This document shows positions 27,425 through 39,140 of a stretch of DNA of 64,000 bases, in pieces. This DNA comes from Capra hircus (lineage: Eukaryota; Chordata; Mammalia; Artiodactyla; Bovidae). Position numbers and translations under genes: made by a program. Position 1 is the first letter of the stretch. Every line of letters begins with the position of its first letter. The DNA is taken from positions 124,001-188,000 of the forward strand of contig NW_017189852.1 in the NCBI RefSeq assembly GCF_001704415.2, in the 5' to 3' direction. The notes under the pieces were generated by a model, which saw only the letters and a program-made list of their open reading frames with translations, made no database searches and had not been told where the DNA came from.

Positions 27425-27632
27425 AAAAAAAAGAATATGTATTTATTGTTCATTTGGTTGTGTCAGTCTTAGTTGTGGCACAGGGGAATTTTTGTTATGT
27501 CATGTGGGATCTTTTATTGCGGGTTAGTTGCCCTGTGGCATATGGGATCTTAGTTTTCCAACCAGGGGTTGAACCCAAGTCCCGGGTACTGCAAGGCAGA
27601 TTCTCAACCACTGGACTACCAGGGAAGTCCTA
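27425..27632 (-). mobile_element. CHR-type SINE
   Basis: The antisense copy has ccaaccaggggttgaaccca and ends with ccagggaagtccta. It abuts an L1 3' end. Confidence 0.87.
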
Positions 27633-28010
27633 TTTTTTTTTTAATTGAGGTATACTTGACATACTATATTATATTAGTTTCAGATGTAAATATAATAAAA
27701 CATTAATATTTGATACTTGTAGATATTGTGAAGTGATCACCATAATAAGTCTAGTAAACATCCATCACCATATATAGTTACAACTTTTTTTCTGTGATGA
27801 GAACTTTTAAGAGTACTTTAAAATATGCAACACAGTATTATTATATTACAGTATTATAGTCACCATGTGATACATTATATCCCCTTGTTTTATAACTGGG
27901 AGTTTGTACCTTTTTACTCCCTTCATCCATTTCACATTGCCCCCACCCCACCTCTGGCAACCACCAATCTGCTCTCTGTATCTATGAACATCCCCCACTC
28001 CGGGTCCATT
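27633..28010 (-). mobile_element. L1 3' UTR fragment
   Basis: Antisense L1M-type 3' end: ttaattgaggtatacttgac, aacatccatcaccatatata, cccaccccacctctggcaac and accaatctgctctctgtatc. Confidence 0.75.
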
Positions 28011-28174
28011 CTCAGGTTTTATTCAAAATGAGAAGTCACTTGTGGTCAAATTCTACCTCACAACCTCGTCTGAATAAAAAAGATGTGCACTACTCTATTA
28101 CTGAACCACAAGAAACCCTCAAGTTATTTAAAAACATAACTTTCAATGACCATACTCTCAGACCATGATGCAAT

Positions 28175-28303
28175 GCTGCTGCTGCTCAGTCATGTCAGTC
28201 GTGTCCGACTCCGTGTGACCCCATAGACGGCAGCCCACCAGGCTCCCCCGTCCCTGGGATTCTCCAGGCAAGAACACTGGAGTGGGTTGCCATTTCCTTC
28301 TCC
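28175..28303 (-). mobile_element. BovA-type SINE with 13-bp target duplication
   Basis: Antisense monomer starting with a short GCT trinucleotide run. It is bounded by ACCATGATGCAAT at 28162-28174 and 28304-28316, an exact duplication. Confidence 0.95.
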
Positions 28304-28316
28304 ACCATGATGCAAT

Positions 28317-29544
28317 AGTGATTAGAAATTAGCACTCAATTCTAAAAACGAAGACATCAGGGTCCTCCCACCACCCGAAATGCGGTTTGGGCTAAATTCT
28401 CTGAGGCTGTTTCCTCCACCTGTCCCGGGTGATGCTCTAGTTTACTGACAGGATTAATCTGGTCTTATTCATTCTTGCATCAGAGAGATTATTCAAGCAT
28501 CAAGTATCATTGCTTTCTACTCCTCATTGTTGAGTGTGTCTTAAGCTAAAATAACCTGTTTGACACGATTCTTGAGCTACGCAGCATGTTAACATGTTTC
28601 AGGAGCTCTCAGAAGACTGATTTCCCAGATCCAGAAAAAATGCAGTCCATCTGCTGTTCCTTTGGGCTTTTAGAGTTTTTTCAGTTCCCTCAGAACCACA
28701 TGGAGATGTGTTCTGAATAAAAGCCATCCCCGTGTTTTCATGCTCCATCCCACCTGCCTGCTTGTGTTGGACTGAGTTTAATACAACTCGGCATCAGTGA
28801 AATACACACTGTCATCTCCTGCACCTTTTGTTTTGCATCATGTGCCTCCAGTATTCTCAGGTGAGCTTTAAATAAATTTGCTTTTTCAACTAGTTAGACA
28901 TCTACATTTAGCTGATAAATGAGGTAGCTATTCTATTCACCTGCTTCCCCCAAACTGGTGTAGAACTGGAGGCAGTGTTAAGGCCCCTGGGATCACTGGG
29001 GCATTTTATTGGGCCCTTGGAGAATAGTCAGTGTTAGAAGGTGGGTTCTCTGAAAGCAGAATTTCAGATGGAGTTTGGGGTATAACATGTTTATTAGGGA
29101 TTGGTTCCTGAGCGGGGAAGCAGGAGGAAGTGGAATTGGGGGAAGGGCCAGTTGATCTGTGATGAGGGCCCCACAGAGTCTGGGTGGTCCCAAAAAGGAG
29201 CTCTGGAGCCAGGGCTGCCCATCAGAGTGACCCTGTTGGGAGGAAACCATAGGGGTTTATGTTTGTGCCTTGATGGGTCATCAGATGTGGGCTGGCCAAG
29301 GCAGGACTTGACCTTGGGGAGGTGGCTCTCATCACCTGAGGCCCACCCTGCAGAGCTGACAACTGCAGCCAGGGCTTCCTTGAAACGGGGTCTAGGCGGT
29401 GCAGGGAGAGGGCTGGGAAAGAAACAGGTAGCCACTGGGTGAGTGAGTGAGGACCCAGGTTTTTAATCCATGGTCCTGAACCAGTCACCTCTCCACTCTG
29501 TGGGTCAGTTTCCTCTGGACCCAGCTGAAGGTTAGGGAGTCCAT
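28317..29544. other. No gene recognised
   Basis: Mixed sequence. The GC-rich part at 29090-29450 has long open frames on both strands (113 residues each), which is expected from composition. Neither shows a domain or splice signals that I can support. Confidence 0.4.
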
Positions 29545-29660
29545 TCATTCATTCTTTTGACATGTACTACCTGAGCCTTCACACTGTGTAAGGCACTGCA
29601 GCAGGATTTAACAAGAAATAAAACAGATAAAACCTCTGCCCTCAGGAAAACAGCCTTCCT
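29545..29660 (+). mobile_element. LINE2/MIR-like remnant
   Basis: The phrases cattcattcattcttttgac, taaggcactgcagcaggatt and acctctgccctcaggaaaa follow the old L2 3' pattern. Confidence 0.5.
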
Positions 29661-30659
29661 GGTGACCCCTAAAACCCATGTAGTGATGCGGACTCAGAGC
29701 AGAGGTCACCCCTGGCCTTGCTTTTGATGATTGTGATGCCCAGTGAGCGCCGTGGCCTCGATGCATATTCGGACAGATGGCTGGCTGGCATAGAAGAGGA
29801 GGACATGATCAGCTGAATCCATGTGATAACAGGAAGGAGGGAGCCACTGTGCGTTCTTGAGAAGAACACAGAGATAAGTGTGGTGTTATAGAAAGGCTAT
29901 TCCAGCGGCAGTCAATAACAAAAGTGCAGGAAAAAGAAAGTTTTAGCCCATATCACCCTGCTTCTTGCAGGGATGAAAAGAAAAATAGTCAAGGCCAGGC
30001 CATACTGCCTGCCCTGCTGGCTGTTAAATGTTTTGGGCTTACTGTAACCAAGTTATTGTCCATCAGTGGCGGCAATGATTGGGAATTTGCCTTTATGATC
30101 TGACAATTTGGGGGCCTCTGTGAATGAATGAAGGTTGGGCAAGAGACCACACAGAGTATCTGGCGTGTTAGTTTGTACCTCTTGCAGCTAGCCCCTCCAA
30201 GGCCTCTCTCCTCCACATTGCCTTCACAGGATAGCCTGTACTTCTTTATATAATTGGCTGAGCTCTAGTTGAGGGAGGGAAAAGGCAATTGGTGGCAGCA
30301 GGGACAGTGGAAGCCAGTAGGAGTGTACCTAAGACAGAAGCTGCAGTCTTTTTATAAACTAACCTCAGAGATGCTACCTCATCATTTCGCCTAATTCTAC
30401 TTGTTAGAAGTGACTCTCTAAATCTAGGCCACACTCAAGGGGAAGAGATGATATAAGTGTATGAGCCCCAGGAGGCAGGGGTCATTGGGGACCATCTCAG
30501 AGGCTGCCTACCACATTGCCTGTAAGGTGTCTGGGGCCACAGACAAATATTTTTGCGGGGTCTCCATCTATATGAATAGTTTGAATTAAAAATGTATTGA
30601 AAATCATGGGTTCATATGTGGTATTATGATTTATTAATGAGGATTTAGAAAAAAGTGTA
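29661..30659. other. No gene recognised
   Basis: Apparently unique sequence. Short antisense frames lack any recognised motif. Confidence 0.4.
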
Positions 30660-30870
30660 GAGAAGAGGTATTTTATTGGAATATAGTGGCTTTACACTAC
30701 TGTGTCAGTTTCTGCTGTACAGCTAAGTGAATCCGCCATGCATATATACATAGCCCCTCTTTTAAATTTCTTTCCCATTTCGGTCACAACGAGGCACTGA
30801 ATAGAGTTCCCTGTGCTGTATAGCAGGTTCCCAAGAAGAGATATTTAGGTATCTGTTTATTGTATAGTCA
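30660..30870 (-). mobile_element. Ruminant L1 3' end fragment
   Basis: Antisense of an L1 3' UTR: gtgtcagtttctgctgtaca, agttccctgtgctgtatagc and agcaggttcccaagaag. Confidence 0.75.
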
Positions 30871-31384
30871 ATACACCTGAATAATCCTTGTATTTCCAGT
30901 CTCCATCTCTTCCTCTTCAGGTCCAGGAGCCATCTCCTTATGTTCTTTATGTTTTCTTTTTTTTTTTGGTCAAATGTGCCTAAAAAGGAAAAAAACCATC
31001 CTTCACCTTCCATGTAGGGAAAAACCAAGTTTTTCACCTCCTTTTGTGTTTCTCTTTCTGATGTGTCTCCTATACTACTCACACAGAACACTCACAACAC
31101 CTCTGACCCAAGATGTGAGGGTTTTTCTCCCCACATCAAGCAATTCTCTATGACACCAGCTGGGTGTCCTATAATTTAACTCAACTCCAACACTATCTAC
31201 CTGGAGAGTGCATCAGATCCCAGAGGTTAAGGGCTCAGCCCCACGAGACTGCCCCTCACCCCACTTCAGATGCCAACTGCAAGTAGTAGGTCCCCAGGTT
31301 ACCCACAAATTCTGTCTGATTTGGTTGCAAATCAGAGGTTCCCACGACCTCCTCTTCAAGATAGATTAATTTGCTAGAGCAACT
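30871..31384. other. No gene recognised
   Basis: No exon or clear repeat. The antisense frame at 30762-31091 overlaps the L1 fragment and is not a gene. Confidence 0.4.
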
Positions 31385-32000
31385 CACAGAACTCTGGGGA
31401 CTACTTAACGTTTACCAGTTTATTAAAGGACATGATAAAGGATACAGATGAACAGTCAGATGAAGAGATACCTAGTGTGAGGTCTGGGAGACTCCTTAGT
31501 GCAGGAACTTCTGTCCCTGTGGCACTGGGGTACATCACCCTCCTGGCATGTGGATGGTTCACCCACCAGGAAGCTCCCAGAACTTCTCGCTATTGAGATT
31601 TTACGGAGGCTTCTTCACATAGGCATGATCAATTATTAACTTCATTTCCAGCCCTCTCCCCTCTCTGGAGGATGGGAGGTGGGGCTGAAAATTTCAAGCT
31701 TCTAACTATGGTGTGGTCTTTCTGGTGACCAGCCAGCATCCAGGAGCCATCCAGACCCACCTAGAGTCACTCAATAGAATAAAAGATGCTGCTAGTGCTG
31801 TTTCTTTTTTTATTTTTAATTGGAGGATAATTGCTTTACAATGTTGCATTGGTTTCTGTCATACATCAACATGTATAACTATGGCTGATTCATGTTGATA
31901 TATGGCTGCTAGTGCTCAGGGGTTCAGGAGCTCTGTGTCAGGAATCAGGGGCAGAAACAATATATATTTTCTATTTTCTCACAGTGCCACTCCTGGCTAA
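31385..32000 (-). mobile_element. Ancient mammalian LTR-like repeat, split by L1
   Basis: The order aacgtttaccagtttattaa, gatgaacagtcagatgaaga, ggtctgggagactccttag and gaggtggggctgaaaatttc belongs to an old mammalian interspersed repeat. I believe it is an ERVL/MaLR LTR, but the family name is uncertain. A short L1 interrupts it at 31800-31904. Confidence 0.45.
31800..31904 (-). mobile_element. Short ruminant L1 3' insertion with 5' inversion
   Basis: The insert of 105 bp is bounded by a 12-bp duplication (GCTGCTAGTGCT) at 31788-31799 and 31905-31916. The left 73 bp is the antisense L1 3' end. The right 32 bp (31873-31904) is upstream L1 sequence in the opposite orientation, the signature of twin priming. 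Confidence 0.85.
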
Positions 32001-32504
32001 TTTCATCTCCTACCACAAGAAGGTAGCAATGCCATTATTACTCACAATACTGTGGCTCTTTCGAATCTGTTTGTACTGAAAAGTATGGAGCTCCTGCCTG
32101 TACAGTTTCCTAATACCATTTACTTAATGCTGGTTACATCTTACTTGGGACATCGCATCGTACATTGGGCTGCCCATAAATCCCAGCCTCCAGTGACTCC
32201 TCATACTTCTGTGTTTTGCTGATTAGACCCACAACAGCAAACCTTACACAGAGTACGTGGGGAAATGTGAACAAAAATACTTCATTTCCTGGTCATGTTA
32301 AATTTTCTGTTTGGAATTTTATATTGTAAATGTAGAACAGGGAAACTTCTAGCCATGTCTTTTCTTGAACTCTTTCAACAATAATCACTGCATTCCTAGA
32401 ATGAGATCTATTGCAAACTTGACTGCACCCCTACCTTCCACACATGCCCACTAGGGCGGAGGAAAGCATGGCGCCCATGGCAGAGCGAGAAGTCTCAGCT
32501 GTAG
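32001..32504. other. No gene recognised
   Basis: No exon or clear repeat. It ends in a short G-rich segment just before a SINE composite. Confidence 0.4.
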
Positions 32505-32521
32505 AAAGAATGTCCATTCTT

Positions 32522-32986
32522 GGACTCCCCTGGCAGTCCAGCGGTTAGGACTCCACACTCTCAATGCACAGGGCATGGACAGCTTCAATCTCCAGTCAGG
32601 GAGCTGAGATTCCCCATGCCACATGGCGTGGCCAAAAATAAATAAATAAAAACAACCTATAATAATAAAATCCATAAATTTCATTTTAAAAGAATTGTAT
32701 TTTTTTATGGCCACATTGGATCTTCATTGCTGGGAGCAGGCTTTCTCTAGTTGTAGCAAGTGGAGTTTACTTTCTGGTTACGGTGTGCAGGGTTCTCACT
32801 GCAGTGGCTTCTCTTGCTCCAGAGCAGACTCTAGAGTGCATGGGCTCAGTAGTTGTGGCACTCAGGCTTAGCTGCCCCACGGCACGTGGGACCTTAGTTC
32901 CTGGACCAGGGATCAAACCTGTGTGAGCTGCACTGGCAGATGTACCCTTAACCACTGGATCATCAGGGAAGTTTTGTTTTGTTTTT
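32522..32986. mobile_element. Two inverted CHR SINEs inside one target duplication
   Basis: A sense CHR SINE (32522-32657, ggactcccctggcagtccag head) is followed by an antisense CHR-2 SINE (about 32697-32973). Both sit between a 17-bp repeat, AAAGAATGTCCATTCTT, at 32505-32521 and 32987-33003. The second probably inserted into the A-rich tail of the first. Confidence 0.88.
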
Positions 32987-33003
32987 AAAGAATGTCCATT
33001 CTT

Positions 33004-33118
33004 CATCTTGCCACCCCATGGGCTGTAAACCACTAGTCTTCTCTGCCCATGGAATTTTCCAGTAAGAATGCTAGAGTGGGTTGCCATTTTCTTCATCTGG
33101 CAGGGCTTGAGACCCACC
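33004..33118 (-). mobile_element. Degraded BovA fragment
   Basis: ccaccccatgggctgtaaac, gcccatggaattttccagta and gagtgggttgccattttctt are BovA phrases. Part of the element is lost. Confidence 0.65.
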
Positions 33119-33980
33119 TGGGGGAGCATGATGTCACCACATTGATGAGCCAAGAGACCTGACTGGAGTTGTGAAGCAAGTGTCTTGAAAGTTCCTAGAG
33201 GGAGTGGACATGGCCCAGAGCACTGCCTGATACCTGGCGCAGAGCCTGTGGAGGGAATGATTGCCCTGGATGCTAAGGCACCCGCCACCACCTCTGTACC
33301 TTTAGGTGCCCTAGACTGGAGGCATGAAAAGGTCATGGTGAGAGCTGATACACATGCAGCTCAAGCACAAGGGCTGGCACTGAATGTTCAGGCCAGGAGC
33401 CTTGAACTTGGCCTATAAACAACTGAAAGTCAGCCCGAATCAGCCTGTTGCCCCCATTCTGCTGTCCTAGTCTCATAAGATCCTATGAAAGAAATGCCAC
33501 ACTAGCCAGCAGGAGAATCTACTCGCCAGGCCCTGTCCCCAGCTCCCCCACCCTGGGACTAGCCACAGAGCTCTGGGACAGCCCCATAGGGTAACATCAG
33601 TGATGATGGCTTGTCTTTGCTCCTCTTTGTCTGCAGCCCCAGCTGGAGACTTGAAGACTAGGGCCTGGGTCATCTGAAGGCTCCTTTACTCACATGGATA
33701 GACGTTGATGCTGGTTGTAGCCCGGGCCTCTCCATGTGGTTGCTTTGGGCTTCCTCACAGCATGATGGCTGGGTTCCAAGGCCAAGGAGGCAGGTGGAAG
33801 TTGTACCTTTGATGACCAGTTTTGGAAGTTACATAGTGTCACATCCCATATACCCTATTCATTGAGTCAGTCACAAAGTCCTACCCAGGTTCAGAAGGAG
33901 AAGAAAAAGGTTCTGCTTCTTGATGGGGAGTGACAAGGTTCTGGAAAGGCACATGGGGCCAGAAATATTGCTGCGACCAT
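33119..33980. other. No gene recognised
   Basis: Unique-looking GC-moderate sequence. Frames at 33185-33418 and 33473-33673 show no domain. Confidence 0.4.
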
Positions 33981-33992
33981 TTTTGGAAATTA

Positions 33993-35062
33993 CGTTGTTG
34001 CTGTTCAGTTGCTCAGTCTTGTCTGACCCTTTGCAACTCCATGGACTGCAGCATGCCAGGTTCCCTTATCCTTCACTTTCTCTCAGAGTTGACTCAAACT
34101 CATGTCCATTGAGTCAGTGATGCCATCCAACCATCGCATCCTGTCATCCCCTTCTTCTGCCTTCTATCTTTCCCAGCATCAGGCTCTCTTCTAATGAGTC
34201 GGCCCTTCACATCAGGTGGCCAAAGTATTGGAGCTTCAGCATCAGTCCTTTCCATGAATGTTCAAGATTGATTTCCTTTAGGATTGGATTGACTGGTTGG
34301 ATCTCCTTGCAGTCCAAGGGACTCTCAAAAGTCTTCTCCAACACCACAGTTCAAAAACATCAATTGTTTGATGCTTGGCCTTCTTTATGGTCCAATTCTC
34401 ATATGCATACATGAGTACTGAAAAAAGCATAGTTTGACAATAAGGACCTTTGTATGTAAAGTGATGTTTCTGCTTTGTAACACACTGTCTAGGTTGGTCA
34501 TAGCTTTTCTTCCAAGGAGTAAGCATCTTTTAATTTCATGGCTGCAGTCACCATCTGCAGTGATTTTAGAGCCCGATAAAATCAAGTCTGTCACTGTTTC
34601 CATTATTTCCACATCTATTTGCCATGAGGTGATGGGGCTGGATGCCATGATCTTGGTTTTTTGAATGTTGAGTTTTAAGCCAGGTTTTTCACTGTTGTCT
34701 TTCACCTTCATCAAGAGGCTTTTTAGTTCCTCTTCACTTTCTGCCATAAGGGTGGTGTCATCTGCATATCTGAGGTTATTGATATTTCTCTAGGCAACCT
34801 TTATTCCAGCTCGAGCTTCATCCAGCCCAGCATTTTGCATGATGTACTCTACATATAAGTTAAATAAGCAGGGTGATAATATACAGCCTTGATGTATTCC
34901 TTTCTCAATTTTGAACCAGTCCATTGTTCCATGTCCAGTTCTAACTGTTGTTTCTTGACCTGCATATAGGTTTATCAGGAGAGAGGTAAGGTGGTCTGGA
35001 GAAATCTGTATGATTTTCATAATTTTTAAAATTATAATCTACCACCTGTATAATTTCCATAA
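33993..35062 (-). mobile_element. BovB LINE 3' half with reverse transcriptase remnants
   Basis: The 3' end is at 33993 (gttgttgctgttcagttgct on the + strand). Minus-strand frames include GCILSPCLFNLYVEYIMQNA, the metal-binding YADD region (about 34750-34775) and CYENWTIKK-like C-terminal parts. Stops and frameshifts break it. A 12-bp repeat, TTTTGGAAATTA, at 33981-33992 and 35063-35074 is the likely target duplication. The last 50 bp before 35062 are rearranged AT-rich sequence. Confidence 0.92.
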
Positions 35063-35084
35063 TTTTGGAAATTATAATCTATCT

Positions 35085-35290
35085 CTAACTTAATGAGAAA
35101 CTTGGCAAGTTGCTCCAACTCACTAGGCCTCAGTTTCCTTATCAATTAAATGGGTATAATAATAGTGCCTATGGTGGAGGGAAAGAATCACATGCAATAA
35201 TGCACATTAAATACTTAGCCCAGTGCCCACAATATGGCAAGTACTCAGGGAAAATTAGAAATTATTGTCAGTAATCATTAGCATTGACCA
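35085..35290 (+). mobile_element. MIR SINE
   Basis: It has the phrases aacttggcaagttgctccaa, ctcagtttccttatcaatta and ttagcccagtgcccacaata in MIR order. Confidence 0.65.
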
Positions 35291-35317
35291 ATGAAGCATC
35301 CTGGTATAGCTGAAACA

Positions 35318-35885
35318 AGGTGCTGTGGGTTGAATTGTGTTCCCTTGCCCCGCCCCCCAAGTTTATTCAAGTCTTAACCTGTGAGTGTGACCTTATTTGG
35401 AAATCGGTCTCTGCAGGTGTAATTAAGATGTAAGTTAAGATGAGGTCATCCTAGATTAGGGCAAGCCCTGAATACAATCACTGGCATCCTGATGAGAAGA
35501 AGCACAGAGATACACACACGGGGAGAATGCCATGTGACAATGGATATAGAAATTAGAGTGATAGGTCTGCAAGCTATGGACCACCAAGGATTGCTGGCAA
35601 CCCACTGGAAGCTGGAAGAGGCAAGAAAGGACCCTCGCCTGGGGCCTTCAGGGGGCCCTGCCACCAACACCTTGATTCCAGACTTCTAACTTCCAGAGCT
35701 ATAAAATAACTTCTGTTTTTTTTCTCTTTTTTCTTTTTTTTTTTTTGGCAGCACTGCATGGCTTTTGGGTCTTAGTTTCCAACCAGGAATTGAACCTGGG
35801 CCCTTGGTAGTGAAAGCATGGGTATCTAACCACTGGACTGCCAGGGAATTCCCAAAATTTCTGTTGTTTTAAGCACTCCCCACCA
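35318..35885 (+). mobile_element. MaLR (MLT1/MST-type) LTR, split by a SINE
   Basis: It has gtgaccttatttggaaatcg, gatgaggtcatcctagatta, caccttgattccagacttct and, after the SINE, aatttctgttgttttaagc, the usual 5'-to-3' order of MLT1/MST LTRs. Confidence 0.75.
35722..35855 (-). mobile_element. CHR-type SINE nested in MaLR
   Basis: The antisense copy starts with a T-rich run, contains tccaaccaggaattgaacct and ends ctgccagggaattccca. Confidence 0.88.
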
Positions 35886-35992
35886 ATGATTCAACTGACA
35901 CTGGGACCCTACTCTTTTCTAGGCGCTGAGAATACAGTGATGACTAAAGTAAGCATTCTGCATCTGAGGAGCTGGCAGCAATACAAGCAGCA

Positions 35993-37172
35993 AAGTGACA
36001 GATGTACAGGCTGGATTTAGAAAAGACAGAGGAACCAGAGATCAAACTGTCACCATCTGGTGGATCATAGAAAAAGCAAGGGAATTCCAGAAAAACATCT
36101 ACTCAGCATCATTGACTATGCTAAAGCCTTTGACTATGTGGATCACAACAAACTGGAAAATTCTTAAAAGATGGGAAAACCAGACCACTTTACCTGCCTC
36201 CTGAGAAATCTGTATGCACATCAAGAAGCAACAGTTACAACTGGACATAGAACAACAGACTGGTTCCCATCTGGGAAAGGAGTATGTCAAGGCTGTATAC
36301 TGTCAGCCTGGTTATTTAACTTATATGCAGAGTACATCATGAGAAACGCTGGGCTGGATGAAGCACAAGCTGGAATCAAGATTGCTGGGAGAAATCTCAA
36401 CAATTTCAGGTATGGAGATGACACCACCCTTATGGCAGAAAGCAAAAAGGAACTAAAGAACTTCTTGATTAAAAAGCTGGCTTAAAACTCAACATTCAAA
36501 AAACTAAGATCATGGCATCCAGTCCCATCACTTCATGACAAATAGATGGGGAAAAAGTGGAAACAGTGACAGATTTTCTTTTCTTGGGTTCCAAAATCAC
36601 TGTGGACGGTGACTGCAGCCATAAAATTAAAACACACTTGCTCCTTGAAAGGAAAGCGATGACAAACCTAGACAGCATATTAAAAAACAGAGACATCTTT
36701 GTCAACAAAGGTTGGTACAGCCAAAGCTATGGTTTTTCCAGTAGTCATGTATGGATGTGAGAGTTGGACCATAAAGAAGGCTGAGTGCTGAAGAATTAAT
36801 GCTTTTGAACTGTGGTGCTGGAGATGGTTCTTGAGAGTCTCTTGGAAATTAGCAAAGAGATAAAACCAGTCAATCCTAAAGGAAATTAACCCTGAATGTT
36901 CATTGGAAGGACTGATGCTGAAGCTCAAGCTCCAATAGTTTGGTCACCTGATGTAAAGATCTGATTCACTGGAACAGACCCTGATGCTGAGAAAGATTGA
37001 GGGCAGGAGGAGAAGGAAAAGACAGAGGATGATGGTTGGATGGCATCATCGACTCAATGGACATGAATTTGAACAAACTCTGTGAGATAGTGAAAGACAG
37101 GGAAGCCTGGCGTGCTGCTGTCCATGGGGTCACAAAGAATTGGACAGAATTTAGGGACTGAACAACAACAAA
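35993..37172 (+). mobile_element. BovB LINE, reverse transcriptase to 3' end
   Basis: Sense frames include TDVQAGFRKDRGTRDQTV, GVCQGCILSAWLFNLYAEYI and a YGDD catalytic motif (in FRYGDDTTLM, about 36411-36440), then the C-terminal part. Other copies here read YADD. Frameshifts (for example at about 36105) and stops inactivate it. It ends at the ggactgaacaacaacaaa 3' terminus. Confidence 0.94.
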
Positions 37173-37239
37173 GCAATGAACAGAGGGGCTCTGAGAATGA
37201 TGGCCTGAGACAGTGGGGAAGAGGCTCTGGGCCTCAAGT

Positions 37240-37690
37240 CCCTCAGTTTGATAATTCACTCTGAGGACTCTGGACTCTGTAGAGTCATACTCACGGTGAT
37301 GATTTGTTACAGTGAAAGGACACAAAACACAGTCAGTACAGGGAAAAGGCACATGAGGTGAAGTGGGGAGGGAAACAGGAACAGGCTTCTTAGACTCCTG
37401 TCCTGGTGGAGTCCCACGGGACACGCTTAATTCCTCCAGCGATGATCAGTGACAAAGCCGAAATGCTGTCTACAGAGGAATTCACCTGGGGTAAGAGTCT
37501 TAAGATTTTTCTCAGAGGCCAGTCATGTAGGTACTCTCTGGTTAACAGGCACCAAAATGGTAGATCCCCAGAAGGAAAGCAGATGTTAGGCATAAACCAC
37601 AGAATTTATCCAAACTATTTAAGCACAGTCACCTACTTGTCATTTAGAGAGTGCTGGGAACTCTCCCAAAATCTGAGTTCCCAAATGGCA
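37240..37690 (-). mobile_element. Ancient ERVL/MaLR-like LTR remnant
   Basis: Paralogue of the 21.31-21.73 kb element. It shares gatttgttacagtgaaagga, agggaaaaggcacatgaggt, gcttaattcctccagcgatg and gttaggcataaaccacagaa in the same order. Confidence 0.5.
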
Positions 37691-37694
37691 GCTA

Positions 37695-38098
37695 TATTAG
37701 TCAGCTCAGGCTGCTGTACGAGTTACTGCAGACTGGGTGGCTTAAACAGTAGAAATTTCTGTTCTCACAGTTCTGAATGCTAGAAGTCCAAGATCAAGGT
37801 GCCACTAGGGTTGGTTTCTGGTAAGGACTCTCTTCCTGGCTTGTAGATAGCTGCCTTCTTGCTAGCCCCTCTCATGGCTTTTTATCTGTGCACACACCAA
37901 GAGAGAAATTTCGGGGGCCTCTTCCTCTTCATCTAAGGACACCACCCTTATGGCCTCATTAGGTGGTGGGACCCCACCCTTCTGGCCTCATTTAACCTTG
38001 ATTACCTCCTTAAAGGCCCTGTCTCCAAATACATTCACTTTGGGTTAAGGGGTGCAACACAGGAATTTGGGGTGGGGGCACAATTCAGTCTCTTACAC
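37695..38098 (-). mobile_element. MaLR (MST/MLT1-type) LTR
   Basis: The antisense order is tagtcagctcaggctgctgt, gactgggtggcttaaacagt, gaatgctagaagtccaagat, ttgattacctccttaaaggc and ccctgtctccaaatacattc. This is the well-known MST/MLT1 antisense sequence. Confidence 0.85.
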
Positions 38099-39140
38099 TA
38101 ACCAATGTCCAGGGAGGAAGTGGTCCCCATTTGGTGCTGTGGTCCAGGTTACAATGATTCCTTCACTGTGTGTTGAGTACCTTCCTGCCAGCTTGGTCAC
38201 AGCCGACGAAACCAGAAGTAGATATAAGAGCAGAAGGCATCCCTACAGTTAAAGGACAGAATGTGTCCTTTATTTAGTGGGGAGTCATTGCAGGGTTTTA
38301 AGTAACACTAACAGCTAACACTGCTGATTGAGAGAAGCTTCATTTCTCACAAGTGGCAGAAACAAGGATTTCAGACATGCAATTCACTATGAAATGGATC
38401 AGGGCAAGTTGAGACCCTCTGTATTTACTAGACCTCATGTACATACAATAATTCCATGTATTAAATACATATAAAATGCAGTACCACGTGAACTCATGCA
38501 TGTGTTTACCAGGAAAAAGAAAAGCTAAACATGGATTTAACTGCTACTTCCTTAACAGGAAGTAGGTGTTGTGGATTTTGGAAATCTCATAAATTGTGAG
38601 ATGACTCAGGATTGTATGAAACTAGGCCATCTGAAACTTTATTAAGTCCCATTTCATACAAGCTGTATGTATACAAATTATATAAATAGAATATGTGCTA
38701 AGAATGTATTCAAAGCTAGATCTGAATTAAGGGCACTGTGCTTATAAAAGGCATAATTCCAGCAATCTAATTTTATTTTTACTGTGTATTAGGACATATT
38801 AGAAACTTACACAAAAGTCTAGAGAACAGCAAAATGAACATTCTGTACCACCATCCAGCTCCAACATTCACAAGCTCATGGCCAAGCATCTATATATCCC
38901 ATCTACTATGTACCCTTCAGATTATTTTGAAGCAAATCTCAGACATATTTTTTAATGTACAATGGGTCAGTATGTGTATCTGAAAGATAAGGAATCTTTA
39001 GAAAATCTAACCTCAATACCTTTTTCTCATCTAAAACAATAATAAGAAATCCTAAATAGTTTCAAATATCCATTCAGCCTTCACATTACCCTGATTTTTT
39101 TTATATATATATTCAGGATGGCTTCGTATGGATGCTTTAT
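38099..39140. other. No gene recognised
   Basis: AT-rich. The part at 38790-39110 (attctgtaccaccatccagc, tattttgaagcaaatctcag) resembles an old L1M 3' UTR. No exon was recognised. Confidence 0.4.

Noticed and set aside
29094..29442. Overlapping 113-codon frames on both strands
   Set aside because: Open frames on both strands in a GC-rich stretch are expected by composition, and neither shows motifs or splice signals.
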